In this document: one piece after another, positions 17,270 to 25,554 of the stretch | Layout of the letters: the number at the start of each line of letters is the position of its first letter | How positions within the stretch are numbered: position 1 is the first letter of the stretch | NCBI GenBank assembly: GCA_029167045.1 | Contig: JARFPK010000008.1 | Span: 1-64,000, forward strand | Direction: 5' to 3' | From: Candidatus Methanocrinis natronophilus | GTDB lineage: Archaea; Halobacteriota; Methanosarcinia; Methanotrichales; Methanotrichaceae | Length of the DNA stretch: 64,000 bases | The notes under the pieces: model-generated | Told to the model about the DNA's origin: nothing | The model's database searches: none | Seen by the model: only the letters and a program-made list of their open reading frames with translations | Position numbers and translations under genes: made by a program

Positions 17270-18042
17270 CTCTCACCGAAGGCCTTGCTGAGGGCTGCCA
17301 CCTTTCCGGTAGTCTCCCCGACCTCGCCCCCGGAGGTGACGACGATCATGTTCTTCTCCCTGGATATCTCGGCGAGGGTCTGCAGCTCCCTGAGCTTGAT
17401 GGCGACAGGGGCGTCCTGGTAGAGCTTTGCAGCCTCCACCATCCTCGCCGACGCCTGGAACTCGCCCTCCGCCAGGATGATCCTGGATCTCTTCTCCCTC
17501 TCGGCTTCGGCCTGCTTTGCGATGGCCCTGAGCATCGACTCGGGGAGGCTGACATCCCGCAGGGTCACAGCCGTGATCTTTATACCCCAGGCGTCGGTCT
17601 GCCTGTCGAGGATCTCCTGGAGCTTGACGTTCAGCTCCTCCCTCTTCGAGAGGAGGTCGTCGAGCTCGATCTCGCCGAGGACGTCCCTCAGGGTCGTCTG
17701 GGCTAGAAGGCTCGTCGCCACCCTGAAGTTCTCGACCTGGATGATGGCTCTATCCGGCTCCACGACCCGATAATAAAGGATGGCGTCGACGGCGACGGTG
17801 ACGTTGTCCTTGGTGATGACCGCCTGTTTCTGGACGTCTATCGTCACGACCCGCAGGTCGATGGTCATCGCCTTATCTATCACCGGGATGATAATCGTTA
17901 TTCCGGGACCCTTGATCCCGCTGTAGCGGCCCAACCTGAAGATGACGAGCCTTTCGTACTCCCGGGGGATCCTGATGCCCTGGTAAAGTATGAAGAGAAC
18001 TATGAGCAGAGGCAATAAGCCGACGGATAATATGTCTACCAA
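17266..18042 (-). CDS. Stomatin/prohibitin-like SPFH (band 7) membrane protein
   Basis: About 258 residues. An N-terminal membrane helix (LLPLLIVLFILYQGI) precedes the SPFH domain with YERLVIFRLGRYSGIKGPG, RVVTIDVQKQAVITKDNVTV and LDRQTDAWGIKITAVTLRDV, then a coiled-coil segment rich in Glu, Lys and Arg. It probably forms membrane oligomers and is the substrate/partner of the NfeD protease encoded next to it (four-base overlap). A GTG at 18060 is in frame, but the TATA box at 18075-18083 would place transcription start near 18050; the TTG at 18042 behind AGGGTG is therefore preferred. Confidence 0.92.
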   Translation of the reverse strand: MVDILSVGLLPLLIVLFILYQGIRIPREYERLVIFRLGRYSGIKGPGITIIIPVIDKAMTIDLRVVTIDVQKQAVITKDNVTVAVDAILYYRVVEPDRAIIQVENFRVATSLLAQTTLRDVLGEIELDDLLSKREELNVKLQEILDRQTDAWGIKITAVTLRDVSLPESMLRAIAKQAEAEREKRSRIILAEGEFQASARMVEAAKLYQDAPVAIKLRELQTLAEISREKNMIVVTSGGEVGETTGKVAALSKAFGER

Positions 18043-18074
18043 TTGAACACCCTGTAGCACTTTCTCTCTATACG

Positions 18075-18083
18075 TTTATATAA
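18075..18083 (-). promoter_or_regulatory. TATA box of the stomatin-nfeD operon
   Basis: TTATATAAA on the minus strand, in an AT-rich island between GC-rich genes, about 33 bases upstream of the TTG start. It is the strongest TATA match in this intergenic gap (18061-18192). Confidence 0.6.
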
Positions 18084-18192
18084 CCGACGGGAGGAAGGGG
18101 CGGATCTCCTATCGTCAAAAGCGAAAAAATCAGAAGCCGCTCGAAATTTCAAAAGGGAGCTTCATCCGCCCCCAAGGGGGGCAGAGGTCGGC

Positions 18193-18342
18193 CTACTTCT
18201 TAAACTCGGTATATCCACACTTTCCGCAGGAGAGGCGGTCCGCGTGCTCTCCCAGGAAGACGCCGTTGCCGCAGCGGGGACAGGTCTGCCTATTCCTCTT
18301 GACCGCATCGCCGCTCAGATCATAGAGCTGGTTTATAGCCAT
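18193..18342 (-). CDS. rps27ae: 30S ribosomal protein S27ae
   Basis: A 49-codon gene. The translation begins [20 protein letters not shown] and carries the zinc ribbon [19 protein letters not shown] followed by [10 protein letters not shown], giving four Cys in a CxxC...CxxC arrangement exactly as in archaeal S27ae (eS31). Its ATG directly follows the TAG of rps24e, so the two are co-translated. It is the last gene of the aIF2-gamma/Rpo7/S24e cluster. Confidence 0.96.
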   Translation of the reverse strand: MAINQLYDLSGDAVKRNRQTCPRCGNGVFLGEHADRLSCGKCGYTEFKK

Positions 18343-18642
18343 CTAGCTCGACTCCTCGGCGGCTGATCCCGGCACGTTCCTGGTTACGACGTAAGACCTC
18401 TCGACCTCTTTGGCCCTCTCCTCCGTCTCGTAGATCTTGGCATAGCCGCGAGTCTCCCTCTTTCCGAACTCGGACTTGAGGCTGTTCACCATCACCAGCC
18501 CCACCTTCGAGCCCATGGTGGCGGCGATCTTCTCAACGACGCTCTTTCTGGAGGGCGTTGGCCCATCGTGCAGTATTGCAAACCTTATCTCTCTGCGGTT
18601 CAGCATCGGGTTCTCTCTCTCTTCAATGACCTTGATCTCCAT
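18343..18642 (-). CDS. rps24e: 30S ribosomal protein S24e
   Basis: A 99-residue eS24 protein. It begins MEIKVIEERENPMLNRREI and contains ILHDGPTPSRKSVVEKIAAT, VMVNSLKSEFGKRETRGYAK and a short acidic tail, the full family pattern. It overlaps the end of the dephospho-CoA kinase gene by 20 bases and abuts rps27ae. This order is widely conserved in euryarchaea. Confidence 0.97.
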   Translation of the reverse strand: MEIKVIEERENPMLNRREIRFAILHDGPTPSRKSVVEKIAATMGSKVGLVMVNSLKSEFGKRETRGYAKIYETEERAKEVERSYVVTRNVPGSAAEESS

Positions 18643-19180
18643 CTAAATCCTCCACAATCATCCTATCCATTATGCTGCGGGCATATTCCTTCCTCTCAGA
18701 GTTCACCACCACGGCGACGCTCCCCTCGTCCGGCTGTCCGTAGACAACCACCGATCCGATCGGCGCATAAAGTATCGCCGGGAGAGTCGCCAGGTCCTCT
18801 TCCCCGTCGACGACGATCTTGATCCTCCTGTCGCTGGCTATATGGTCTTTTATGACCTCTATCAGCTCCTGGGTGAGGGTCGCCGCTGGGTTCTCCACCT
18901 CTACCGTCTCGTACTCCTCCACCTCGCCGATACCCTGCTGGACGTGGTCGGGGACCGGCATCCTCTTGGTCTTGTGGTCGACGATGCAGATCTCCGGCTT
19001 TCTTCCGGGGGATGTGAGAAGGCAGAAAGTGGTGACGTCTCCGACGGCTATCACCATCGGCGCCGGTTTGAGGAGATCTTGCATGGGACCGACGCACTCC
19101 TGCCCCCGACCACGAAAGAGCCTCCCCAGGGGGGGCTTCAGCTCGGAACGGATCTCTTCGGGAAGACGCAAGATCAACAA
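18623..19180 (-). CDS. GTP-dependent dephospho-CoA kinase
   Basis: A 185-residue protein of the former DUF359 family, characterised in Thermococcus as the archaeal enzyme that phosphorylates dephospho-CoA with GTP, the last step of coenzyme A synthesis. Conserved segments are VIAVGDVTTFCLL, ICIVDHKTKRMPV, IVVDGEEDLATLPAILYAPI and VVYGQPDEGSVAVVV. The Asp residues in GDVTT and DGEEDL are those implicated in catalysis and metal binding in the family. It lies two bases after spt4 and overlaps rps24e, so this metabolic gene is locked in an informational operon, as in many archaea. Confidence 0.93.
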   Translation of the reverse strand: MLILRLPEEIRSELKPPLGRLFRGRGQECVGPMQDLLKPAPMVIAVGDVTTFCLLTSPGRKPEICIVDHKTKRMPVPDHVQQGIGEVEEYETVEVENPAATLTQELIEVIKDHIASDRRIKIVVDGEEDLATLPAILYAPIGSVVVYGQPDEGSVAVVVNSERKEYARSIMDRMIVEDLDGDQGH

Positions 19181-19182
19181 AT

Positions 19183-19368
19183 CTATCGCACCTTCAGGGC
19201 GTACCTTCCGGGAAGGGTTATCCCCAGCTTCCTTGCTACCTCAGACTCTTTTGGGTCGATTATGACGACATAACCGGTCCAGTCCTTGCTCAGGGACGAT
19301 GAACCACAGATGGGACATACGAGCCCCTCCACAATCCTGTGACATTCCCTGCAAGCCTGCTCGGTCAT
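19183..19368 (-). CDS. spt4: Transcription elongation factor Spt4 (RNA polymerase subunit E'')
   Basis: A 61-residue zinc protein: CRECHRIVEG, CPICGSSSLSKDWTGYV and VIIDPKESEVARKLGI are the complete Spt4 pattern. Spt4 pairs with Spt5 to clamp RNA polymerase and raise processivity. The ATG overlaps the rpo7 stop by four bases. Confidence 0.96.
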   Translation of the reverse strand: MTEQACRECHRIVEGLVCPICGSSSLSKDWTGYVVIIDPKESEVARKLGITLPGRYALKVR

Positions 19369-19937
19369 CTCGACTCAACCTCTGCCTCTTCCTTTCGCCG
19401 GGCGGCCTCCAGCCACTCGAGCTTTCCAAGCCCCGTCTGCCTCATGGTGAGGCCGATCTTGCTCTCTCGGGGCTCCTTCTCGTTGAGGCTGACGGCGATG
19501 ATCCGGGCGCGGACCCTGTCGCCTTCGTCGAGAGATTTGTTCGAGTCTTTGCTCGCGAGCCGGGCATTCTTCTCATCGTACGATATATACTCGTTGGTGA
19601 TCTGGCTGACGTGAAGGAGCCCGTCGAAGGGCCCGATCCCTATGAAGGCTCCGAACTTCACTATCTCCACCACCTCGCCCTCGACGATCTCCTGCATCTC
19701 GGGCTTGAAGACGATCGCATCGAAGGTCGCATCGTAATAGATCGCCCCGTCTCCCGCCAGGATCCTCCCTTCGCCTATGTCGTCGACCCCCAGCACCGCG
19801 ACGACGGTTCCCAGGGCCTTGTCTACCCTCGCCTCGTGCTTGTTGCGAAGGGCCATCTCCACCGCTTCTTCGAGGGGATCCCCCATCTGGCCGGGAGGTA
19901 TCCTCACAATCCCCTCCAGCTTCATCTTCTTATACAT
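19365..19937 (-). CDS. rpo7: DNA-directed RNA polymerase subunit Rpo7 (E')
   Basis: A 190-residue Rpo7, which forms the stalk of archaeal RNA polymerase with Rpo4. It begins MYKKMKLEGIVRIPPGQMG and has the RNP-like N-terminal half (KHEARVDKALGTVVAVLGV), then an S1 domain with GEVVEIVKFGAFIGIGPFDG and GLLHVSQITNEYI. The start overlaps the PIN gene stop in TGATG. It belongs to the unit aIF2-gamma, PIN, rpo7, spt4, kinase, S24e, S27ae. Confidence 0.97.
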   Translation of the reverse strand: MYKKMKLEGIVRIPPGQMGDPLEEAVEMALRNKHEARVDKALGTVVAVLGVDDIGEGRILAGDGAIYYDATFDAIVFKPEMQEIVEGEVVEIVKFGAFIGIGPFDGLLHVSQITNEYISYDEKNARLASKDSNKSLDEGDRVRARIIAVSLNEKEPRESKIGLTMRQTGLGKLEWLEAARRKEEAEVESR

Positions 19938-20320
19938 CAGAACTCCTTTCTATTTGCGATCTCCAGCCGTCGCCTCTGGCGCAGGTGTATAACGGTAACA
20001 CCTCTAGTAGATAACTTTTTCTTCAGTTCTCTGTCGTTGGTGAAGACCGCCGCCCCCGTCTTTTCGGCGATGGCGATAAGGGCCTCATCCGCCCTGCCGG
20101 AGGCCTCGAAAATCTCGCATCTTTCGGCGAGCAGTAGGCCGATCCGGGCGGCGGTCCGGTCCCGGCGGGAGCCGGCCAGCTCCGCCAGGGCCTCGATCTC
20201 GATAAGGACCGGACGGGCCACGAGAAATTCCCGGAATCCGAGCCGTTCCAGCTCTTCGAAGACGTCCACCCCGAACTGGCCCGGGACCATCAGGGCGTTG
20301 GCGTCTAGGAGGACCTTCAC
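19937..20320 (-). CDS. PIN-domain protein, Fcf1/COG1412-like
   Basis: About 127 residues, starting VKVLLDANALMVPGQFGVD, where Asp is the first PIN acidic residue. ARPVLIEIEALAEL supplies the conserved Glu, and AVFTNDRELKKKL the C-terminal Asp. The eukaryotic homologue Fcf1/Utp24 cleaves pre-rRNA; archaeal members in this operon position probably act in rRNA processing. The GTG at 20320 is preferred to a longer frame reaching 20356 because the homologous region begins there and AAGGGGTG lies ten bases upstream. Confidence 0.85.
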   Translation of the reverse strand: MKVLLDANALMVPGQFGVDVFEELERLGFREFLVARPVLIEIEALAELAGSRRDRTAARIGLLLAERCEIFEASGRADEALIAIAEKTGAAVFTNDRELKKKLSTRGVTVIHLRQRRRLEIANRKEF

Positions 20321-20372
20321 GAGGTTGAAACACCCCTTCCAGGGATACGGCTCCACCTGTCTAAGATCGCGC

Positions 20373-21623
20373 TTATTTATTTATCGTCCCGACTCCGATG
20401 AGACGCCACCTGGCGCCGATCCGCCTGCTGACAGCGACCCGGTCTGCGATGGCGGCAGAGACCGGCCTCTTCAGCTGGACCTCCACCATCCCGCCTTCTC
20501 GCGCGCTGGAGACGACCCCCACGGTGGTGGCGGTACCGATGTTCAGCATCAGAGGCTCACTGGTGTGGATCGGCTCCACGTCCGCCTCGTCCATCGCCCC
20601 TACAACCCTCTCCAGGAGCCTTATGTTCATGGTGAAGGAACTCAAGACCGGGGGGAGGGTCCCGGGCGCCCCCGCCACCTGGCCCACCAGGATGTCGCTC
20701 TTGGTGATCGCCGGATCGAGCTGGGTTCCCACCGCCACCAGCCCACCGGGGGTCACCTCTTCCTGGGAGCCGCCCCCGGCCATCAGAGCCGTCACCTTCG
20801 TCTGTATGGGGACCCACTGCTTCCTACCCTCTGACTCCACCGACCTTCCGGGCCTGATCTCTATGGGATCGCCGGCCTTCAGGATGCCGTGGGTTAGGCT
20901 TCCACCGATGACTCCGCCGATGATCTTGTCAGGGAGGGTTCCGGGGCGGTTGACGTCGAAGGATCTCGCTACCTGGAGGAGGGGCGGCTTATCCAGGTCC
21001 CTCTCTGGGGTGGGGATCGTCTCCTCGATCGCCTGGATGACCATATCGATGTTGACGTTCTGCTGGGCGGATATGGGGACGATGGGGGCGTTCTCGGCGA
21101 CGGTTCCTTTGACGAACTTCTTGATCTCGTTGTAGTGCTCGATCAGCCTGTCCCTGGATACGAGGTCGATCTTGTTCTGGACGATGACTATCTTCTCGAT
21201 CCCCGTTATGTTGAGGGCCATCAGGTGCTCTTTGGTCTGGGGCTGGGGGCAGGGCTCGCTGGCGGCTATTATCAGGACGGCGCCGTCCATGATCGCCGCT
21301 CCCGAGAGCATCGTCGCCATCAGGGTCTCATGGCCCGGAGAGTCGACGAAGGATACCGTCCGGAGGATCTCGCTTGGCGATCCGCATCCAGGGCATGTAT
21401 CGGCTACGGTGTAGGCCTCAGGTTCGGGACAGTTGGGGCACTTTCGGAATGTTGCGTCGGCGTAGCCGAGCCTTATGGAGATCCCCCTCTTCAGCTCCTC
21501 GCTATGCTGGTCGGTCCAGACCCCTGATAGGGATCTCACCAGGGTCGTCTTGCCGTGGTCGACATGGCCCACCATGCCTATGTTGACGGCCGGTTTATTA
21601 TGCAGCTTGGATTCAATCGGCAA
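20373..21623 (-). CDS. eif2g: Translation initiation factor aIF2 subunit gamma
   Basis: A 416-residue GTPase that brings initiator Met-tRNA to the small subunit. G1 is [14 protein letters not shown], switch 1 [12 protein letters not shown], a zinc knuckle (CPNCPEP ... CPGCGSP) follows, then [17 protein letters not shown] and the G4 motif VQNKIDLV. Domains II and III complete the EF-Tu-like fold. Start is a TTG with GGAG seven bases upstream, downstream of the TATA box at 21672. It leads the seven-gene cluster ending at rps27ae. Confidence 0.97.
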   Translation of the reverse strand: MPIESKLHNKPAVNIGMVGHVDHGKTTLVRSLSGVWTDQHSEELKRGISIRLGYADATFRKCPNCPEPEAYTVADTCPGCGSPSEILRTVSFVDSPGHETLMATMLSGAAIMDGAVLIIAASEPCPQPQTKEHLMALNITGIEKIVIVQNKIDLVSRDRLIEHYNEIKKFVKGTVAENAPIVPISAQQNVNIDMVIQAIEETIPTPERDLDKPPLLQVARSFDVNRPGTLPDKIIGGVIGGSLTHGILKAGDPIEIRPGRSVESEGRKQWVPIQTKVTALMAGGGSQEEVTPGGLVAVGTQLDPAITKSDILVGQVAGAPGTLPPVLSSFTMNIRLLERVVGAMDEADVEPIHTSEPLMLNIGTATTVGVVSSAREGGMVEVQLKRPVSAAIADRVAVSRRIGARWRLIGVGTINK

Positions 21624-21671
21624 ATCGGGTCTCCTCGAATGATCTTGATGAAGAGTGACAGGAGGGGCTAC

Positions 21672-21680
21672 TATATAAAT
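21672..21680 (-). promoter_or_regulatory. TATA box of the aIF2-gamma cluster
   Basis: ATTTATATA on the minus strand, about 50 bases before the TTG start of aIF2-gamma. It is the only strong TATA match in the 200-base gap and probably drives the whole seven-gene cluster. Confidence 0.6.
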
Positions 21681-21823
21681 GCTCAGGGTTGGACGTCGAC
21701 GACCCCCTCCGTCCCCGATTTGGCGGCGAGGGAGATATCCACCTTTAACGCCGAAATTGGACGATCATAGCCGAGCCACGGAGTTAGGGGATAGGAGAGA
21801 TGGAGGGGTATCCGGAAGGTCCT

Positions 21824-22582
21824 TCAGACGTAACCCCGATAGGCCTCCCTCACCCCCTCTTCGACCTCCCTGACGAATAGGCGGTATGACTCTCTGGAGA
21901 AGAGGGACCACCCCTCAAACTCGGCGTAGAGCTCGGCTCCGAAGGCCTCTTCACCGTCGTCTCGGCTCTCTGAGCCGAAGACCTCTAGCTTCGAGAAGTT
22001 ATCTTCCAGGTAGGCGAGGAGGGCGGTCTCAGCGTAGGGTTTCGGGATAGCAGGCTGGGATCCCGAGATCTGGAGCATCAGCATCTCCTCATCGATCAGA
22101 TCCGCGAGGGAGATCCTCGTCTTATCGACGGAGGTCTTCTGAGCGGCCTGGCTGATCTGGAGCTTCTCCCCTGGCGAGAGCTTTCTCATCTCACCGAACG
22201 CCTCCTGATAGAGCCTCCCCATCTCGAACTCGTGCTCAAGGGTGTAGGCGAGGGTCCCATCCGGCGTCCGCCTCAGATATTCGCAGTTTAAGGATATTAT
22301 GGAGAACCAGAGACCCCGGAAGAAATAGCGACGGTTCATCGCCACGGCGTAGTCGAGGGCCCCAGGGTTATGAGATCCCATGGAGGGGAAGAAGGTGACG
22401 GCGTCGGTCTCCACCAGGATGTACCCATCGCCTTCTACCCCCGCGATCTCCCAGATCCGCTCCGGATTTGATAGAGGGCGGAATACCTCCAGGGGGTCTT
22501 CCATCTCCCGGCACCTCCGAAGGATCCGGTCCCTCTCTTCGGGGTCGGATCTCGCCAGATTCTCGGCCAGATCCCCAGCCAC
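21824..22582 (-). CDS. Conserved hypothetical protein, Glu-rich
   Basis: Not recognised. The 252-residue soluble protein is acidic and mostly helical by composition, with an aromatic core segment MNRRYFFRGLWFSIISLN, then RRTPDGTLAYTLEHEFEMGR. No membrane segment, signal peptide or catalytic motif stands out. The open frame extends about 15 codons above the GTG at 22582 (reading SRDGFEREYRGWLVS) but contains no ordinary start codon before a stop, so that GTG is used. It follows the PC4-like gene closely in the same direction and may be co-transcribed with it. Confidence 0.6.
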   Translation of the reverse strand: MAGDLAENLARSDPEERDRILRRCREMEDPLEVFRPLSNPERIWEIAGVEGDGYILVETDAVTFFPSMGSHNPGALDYAVAMNRRYFFRGLWFSIISLNCEYLRRTPDGTLAYTLEHEFEMGRLYQEAFGEMRKLSPGEKLQISQAAQKTSVDKTRISLADLIDEEMLMLQISGSQPAIPKPYAETALLAYLEDNFSKLEVFGSESRDDGEEAFGAELYAEFEGWSLFSRESYRLFVREVEEGVREAYRGYV

Positions 22583-22625
22583 CGAGACGAGCCAGCCCCT
22601 GTACTCCCGCTCGAAGCCGTCCCGG

Positions 22626-22850
22626 CTAATCTCCTTTCACTCCTTCAGGAATTTCTATCTTATCCAGGATATACCGAAAGGATCGCCACTGCTCTATCGG
22701 TATCCTGATGCCGTTCTTCGACCAGCCGGTGTACCTCTCGCTGGTGACATACTCCCGGATGTCGATCCCCGCCGAGCCGCGAAACTCGGTCCTGCGGACT
22801 ACGAGCTCCGTCGTCTCACTCTTTTTAATCCTGCCGAACTCCTCCTCCAA
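22626..22850 (-). CDS. PC4/Sub1-like single-strand DNA-binding transcriptional coactivator
   Basis: A 74-residue protein matching the PC4-like domain: RIKKSETTELVVRRTEFRG, then DIREYVTSERYTGWSKNGIR, IPIEQWRSFRYILDKIE. The beta strands end in the W-x-x-x-x-x-G-I-x-[IL] pattern and a final helix. PC4 proteins bind single-stranded DNA as dimers and affect transcription and repair. Start is TTG with GGAG seven bases upstream. It is divergent from the ADH synthase gene. Confidence 0.82.
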   Translation of the reverse strand: MEEEFGRIKKSETTELVVRRTEFRGSAGIDIREYVTSERYTGWSKNGIRIPIEQWRSFRYILDKIEIPEGVKGD

Positions 22851-22892
22851 AGTATCAGCTCCGGTGGGCCTGGGATGGGTAAGGGCTTCATA

Positions 22893-22925
22893 TCTATAAA
22901 TATCATGGCGTCAGGCTTATATATG
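22893..22925. promoter_or_regulatory. Divergent TATA boxes between the PC4-like gene and ADH synthase
   Basis: TTTATAGA on the minus strand at about 22893-22901 serves the PC4-like gene. CTTATATATG on the plus strand at 22916-22925 serves ADH synthase, whose TTG start at 22970 also has AAGGAG eight bases upstream. Confidence 0.55.
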
Positions 22926-22969
22926 ACACGTGCTATCGTGCGCCACGTTAACATGAAGGAGAATCGGAT

Positions 22970-23767
22970 TTGAGTGAGATCGGAAAAAGGGTACGGATGG
23001 AGAGGATCATCGACAGGAACAGCAAAAATACCGTCATCATCCCCATGGACCACGGGATATCCGTCGGCCCCGTCAAGGGGCTCGTAAACCTCTCGGAGAT
23101 GGTGGACAAGGTGGCGGAAGGGGGGGCCAACGCCGTCCTCCAGCAGAAGGGGATGGTGAAACACGGCCACCGGGGGTACGGGAGCGACATCGGCCTCATC
23201 GTCCATATGTCGGCCAGCACCGCCCTCGGCCCCGACCCCAACAACAAGGTCCAGGTCTGCATCGTGGAGGAGGCGCTGAAGCTGGGGGCTGACGCCGTCT
23301 CCGTCCACATCAACATAGGGTCAGGGACGGAGGCGGACCAGCTGCGAAAGCTCGGCTCCGTCGCCGAGAGGTGTGACTTCTGGGGGATGCCCCTCATCGC
23401 GATGATGTACCCGAGGGGCGACAAGATCAACGACCCCAACGGCGTCGACGTCGTCGCCCTGGCCGCCCGGGCGGGGGCGGAGCTCGGCGCCGACATCGTC
23501 AAGACGAACTACACCGGCGACCCCGACACCTTCAGAGAGGTCGTCGCGGGCTGCCCCGTACCTGTCGTTATAGCCGGCGGCCCCAAGACCGAGACGGACG
23601 AGGAGTTCCTCGAGATGATCCGGGGCGCCATAGACGCCGGAGGAAGGGGAGTCGCCATAGGACGAAACGTCTTCCAGCATGAGAACCCGACTAAGATGAC
23701 CAGAGCCGTCGCATCGATAGTCCACCACGACAAATCCGTGGGGGAGGCGATGGAGATCCTGAGGTGA
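22970..23767 (+). CDS. 2-amino-3,7-dideoxy-D-threo-hept-6-ulosonate synthase (ADH synthase)
   Basis: A 265-residue class I aldolase-fold enzyme of the DhnA/MJ0400 family. It makes the first precursor of the alternative archaeal shikimate route from 6-deoxy-5-ketofructose-1-phosphate and aspartate semialdehyde. Signature segments are [46 protein letters not shown] (Schiff-base Lys) and [15 protein letters not shown], then [20 protein letters not shown] start with AAGGAG eight bases upstream. The convergent NosD-like frame overlaps its 3' half on the other strand. Confidence 0.93.
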   Translation: MSEIGKRVRMERIIDRNSKNTVIIPMDHGISVGPVKGLVNLSEMVDKVAEGGANAVLQQKGMVKHGHRGYGSDIGLIVHMSASTALGPDPNNKVQVCIVEEALKLGADAVSVHINIGSGTEADQLRKLGSVAERCDFWGMPLIAMMYPRGDKINDPNGVDVVALAARAGAELGADIVKTNYTGDPDTFREVVAGCPVPVVIAGGPKTETDEEFLEMIRGAIDAGGRGVAIGRNVFQHENPTKMTRAVASIVHHDKSVGEAMEILR

Positions 23768-25450
23768 TCTGCCGAGAGCTGCCGGGAGCTGCCGGGGGGG
23801 CGGCCCAGCCCTCAAAGAGAGCTTCTCCACCGCCACCGCCTGTCTTCCTCCAGGCGGCGGGAGGGCGCGGAATCCCGACGGCGCGCCCCGTCGCCCGGCG
23901 GAGGGCTTCACCTCGACGGGACCGCTCTTGCCCATCCTCGCAAGGTCGCCCTCCTCGAAGAGCCGGAATTCGTAGATCCCCGCCAATGGAGGCATGGCGA
24001 AGGATCGAGTTCCGTTGCCCTCCCCATCGAGATGCTTCTTGGAGATGGGGGCGTCGTCTCCCGCCCCGGCGGCGAAGAGGCCTATCCAGTCTCCTTCAAG
24101 GCCGGGTACTCCGCGGAAGGTGACGTCGACTTCGTCGCAGGTCCCAGCGGAGGCCGCCAGGACGGCGATCTCCGGGATCGCCACCCGGAAGGATAGGGAG
24201 AGGATCCTGTCACCGGAGCCGTCGAGGATCAGAAAGGCGTAACCTCCCTCTCTCTCGGGGGCGGTGAAGGCGACGGTGCCCTTCTCGCCCTCCAGGATCT
24301 GGCTGGAGATGGCCGTCTTTTCCGGACGCTCCGCTGGGCCGGTCCCGTTATCCTCCTCCGACAACCCCGAGGCCGGGATGACGAGGACCGCCTGGCCGGA
24401 GAAGCTCTCGGGAGCCCTGAAGCCGAGGGGGATCTCCTGGCCGGGGGAGAAGGTAGATCGATAGAGGATCAGCTCGAAGTCGCCAGAGGCGGCCCTGTAC
24501 CGGAGGATGGCGTCCTCGGTGGCTATGGGGTATCTGTCGACGCTGTGGCCCCCCTGTATATCGAAGGGCGAGTCGCAGACCCCATCCCGGTCCCTGTCCC
24601 TGCACCCCTCCTCGATGGAGTCGAAGTCGTCGTGGTGGTTACCCCTCTTCCCGTCGTCCCAGAGGTTCTCGCCGTCGTCTAAGGCGTTTACGCCGTTGTT
24701 TAGGAGATCGTTTCCAAAGATTCTGTTCTCCTTAAACCCTCCAGAGAAGCCGATCTTGCTCACCTCCAGGGTCGAGCCCTCCGTCTTGGGCTTGTACTTG
24801 ATAGATACTCCCCCGCAGTCAGATGCCTTTATGCTCTCGGAGGCGTTGCTCTTTACGATGCTGATCCCCAGGCCGTTCTCGACGATCCGGTTGGAGACGA
24901 TCTCGTTCTCCCAGCCCGTCTCGATGAGGATCCCGACCCCGTTCCCCTCGACGGTGTTATTCTTCACCACCCCTCCCCGGACGTTCTGGAGGAGGATCCC
25001 GATCCGGTTCTCCCCGACCAGGTTATCATCGACGGTGCAGTCGTCGGCGAGGATCCGGACTCCTCCGTCCTTCTGATCGGGGCCGGAGCCCCTTATCTGA
25101 AACCCTGCGATCCTCACCCCCTCCGCCCGGAGGGTGACGGCCGAGCCTGCCCCTCCGGCGTCGACCAGAGGCCGCCCTATCCCCAGTAGGGTGATCCCCT
25201 TATCCACGACCAGCCTCTCCTGGTAGACCCCCGCCTCCACCACCACCGTATCCCCCGCCGCCGCGCCGTCTATGGCAGCCTGGATCGATCCGCCGGGACC
25301 AACGACGGCCAGGGGGGTGGGGGAGGCCGGGGCCGAGATTATCAGGGAGAGACATATCAGAACGGGAATTATCAATCGACACGATCCGACGGAAAGACGG
25401 AGACGGTCGTCTTCATCCCGTCGGCGGATGTAGATCGGAGACCTCACCAT
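23321..25450 (-). CDS. Secreted NosD-like right-handed beta-helix surface protein, 3' end anomalous
   Basis: A hydrophobic signal segment (about residues 27-46) precedes a parallel beta-helix domain (about 55-270) with repeated short turns such as [20 protein letters not shown] and [20 protein letters not shown], the NosD/carbohydrate-binding type. A linker with [13 protein letters not shown] (Ca-loop-like) and two beta-sandwich domains follow, the second with [13 protein letters not shown] and [12 protein letters not shown]. Protein-like sequence ends at about PVEVKPS (near 23895). The last 150 codons are low-complexity and then antisense of ADH synthase, so the native end has probably been lost by frameshift or truncation. 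Probably exported to the cell surface. Confidence 0.7.
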   Translation of the reverse strand: MVRSPIYIRRRDEDDRLRLSVGSCRLIIPVLICLSLIISAPASPTPLAVVGPGGSIQAAIDGAAAGDTVVVEAGVYQERLVVDKGITLLGIGRPLVDAGGAGSAVTLRAEGVRIAGFQIRGSGPDQKDGGVRILADDCTVDDNLVGENRIGILLQNVRGGVVKNNTVEGNGVGILIETGWENEIVSNRIVENGLGISIVKSNASESIKASDCGGVSIKYKPKTEGSTLEVSKIGFSGGFKENRIFGNDLLNNGVNALDDGENLWDDGKRGNHHDDFDSIEEGCRDRDRDGVCDSPFDIQGGHSVDRYPIATEDAILRYRAASGDFELILYRSTFSPGQEIPLGFRAPESFSGQAVLVIPASGLSEEDNGTGPAERPEKTAISSQILEGEKGTVAFTAPEREGGYAFLILDGSGDRILSLSFRVAIPEIAVLAASAGTCDEVDVTFRGVPGLEGDWIGLFAAGAGDDAPISKKHLDGEGNGTRSFAMPPLAGIYEFRLFEEGDLARMGKSGPVEVKPSAGRRGAPSGFRALPPPGGRQAVAVEKLSLRAGPPPRQLPAALGRSPQDLHRLPHGFVVVDYRCDGSGHLSRVLMLEDVSSYGDSPSSGVYGAPDHLEELLVRLGLGAAGYNDRYGAARDDLSEGVGVAGVVRLDDVGAELRPRPGGQGDDVDAVGVVDLVAPRVHHRDEGHPPEVTPLGDGAELSQLVRLRP
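23836..23857. terminator. Hairpin between convergent NosD-like and ADH synthase genes
   Basis: CCGCCTG and CAGGCGG form a seven-pair stem around an eight-base loop, 70 bases beyond the ADH synthase stop. Just before it, GAGCTGCCG recurs at short intervals (23775-23800). There is no T-run on either side, so a terminator role is uncertain. Confidence 0.35.
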
Positions 25451-25471
25451 GAGCCTACGGAGGATGGTGCC

Positions 25472-25484
25472 GGTTATAATAGGT
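25472..25484 (-). promoter_or_regulatory. TATA-like element for the NosD-like gene
   Basis: CCTATTATAACCG on the minus strand, about 25 bases before the ATG at 25450, implying a very short or absent leader. Confidence 0.45.
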
Positions 25485-25554
25485 TTTGACGCGACCGTCG
25501 CAGATCTCTCCCATGGGGTCAGATTGATGACCTCGAAAGACGGATGTTATCAGG

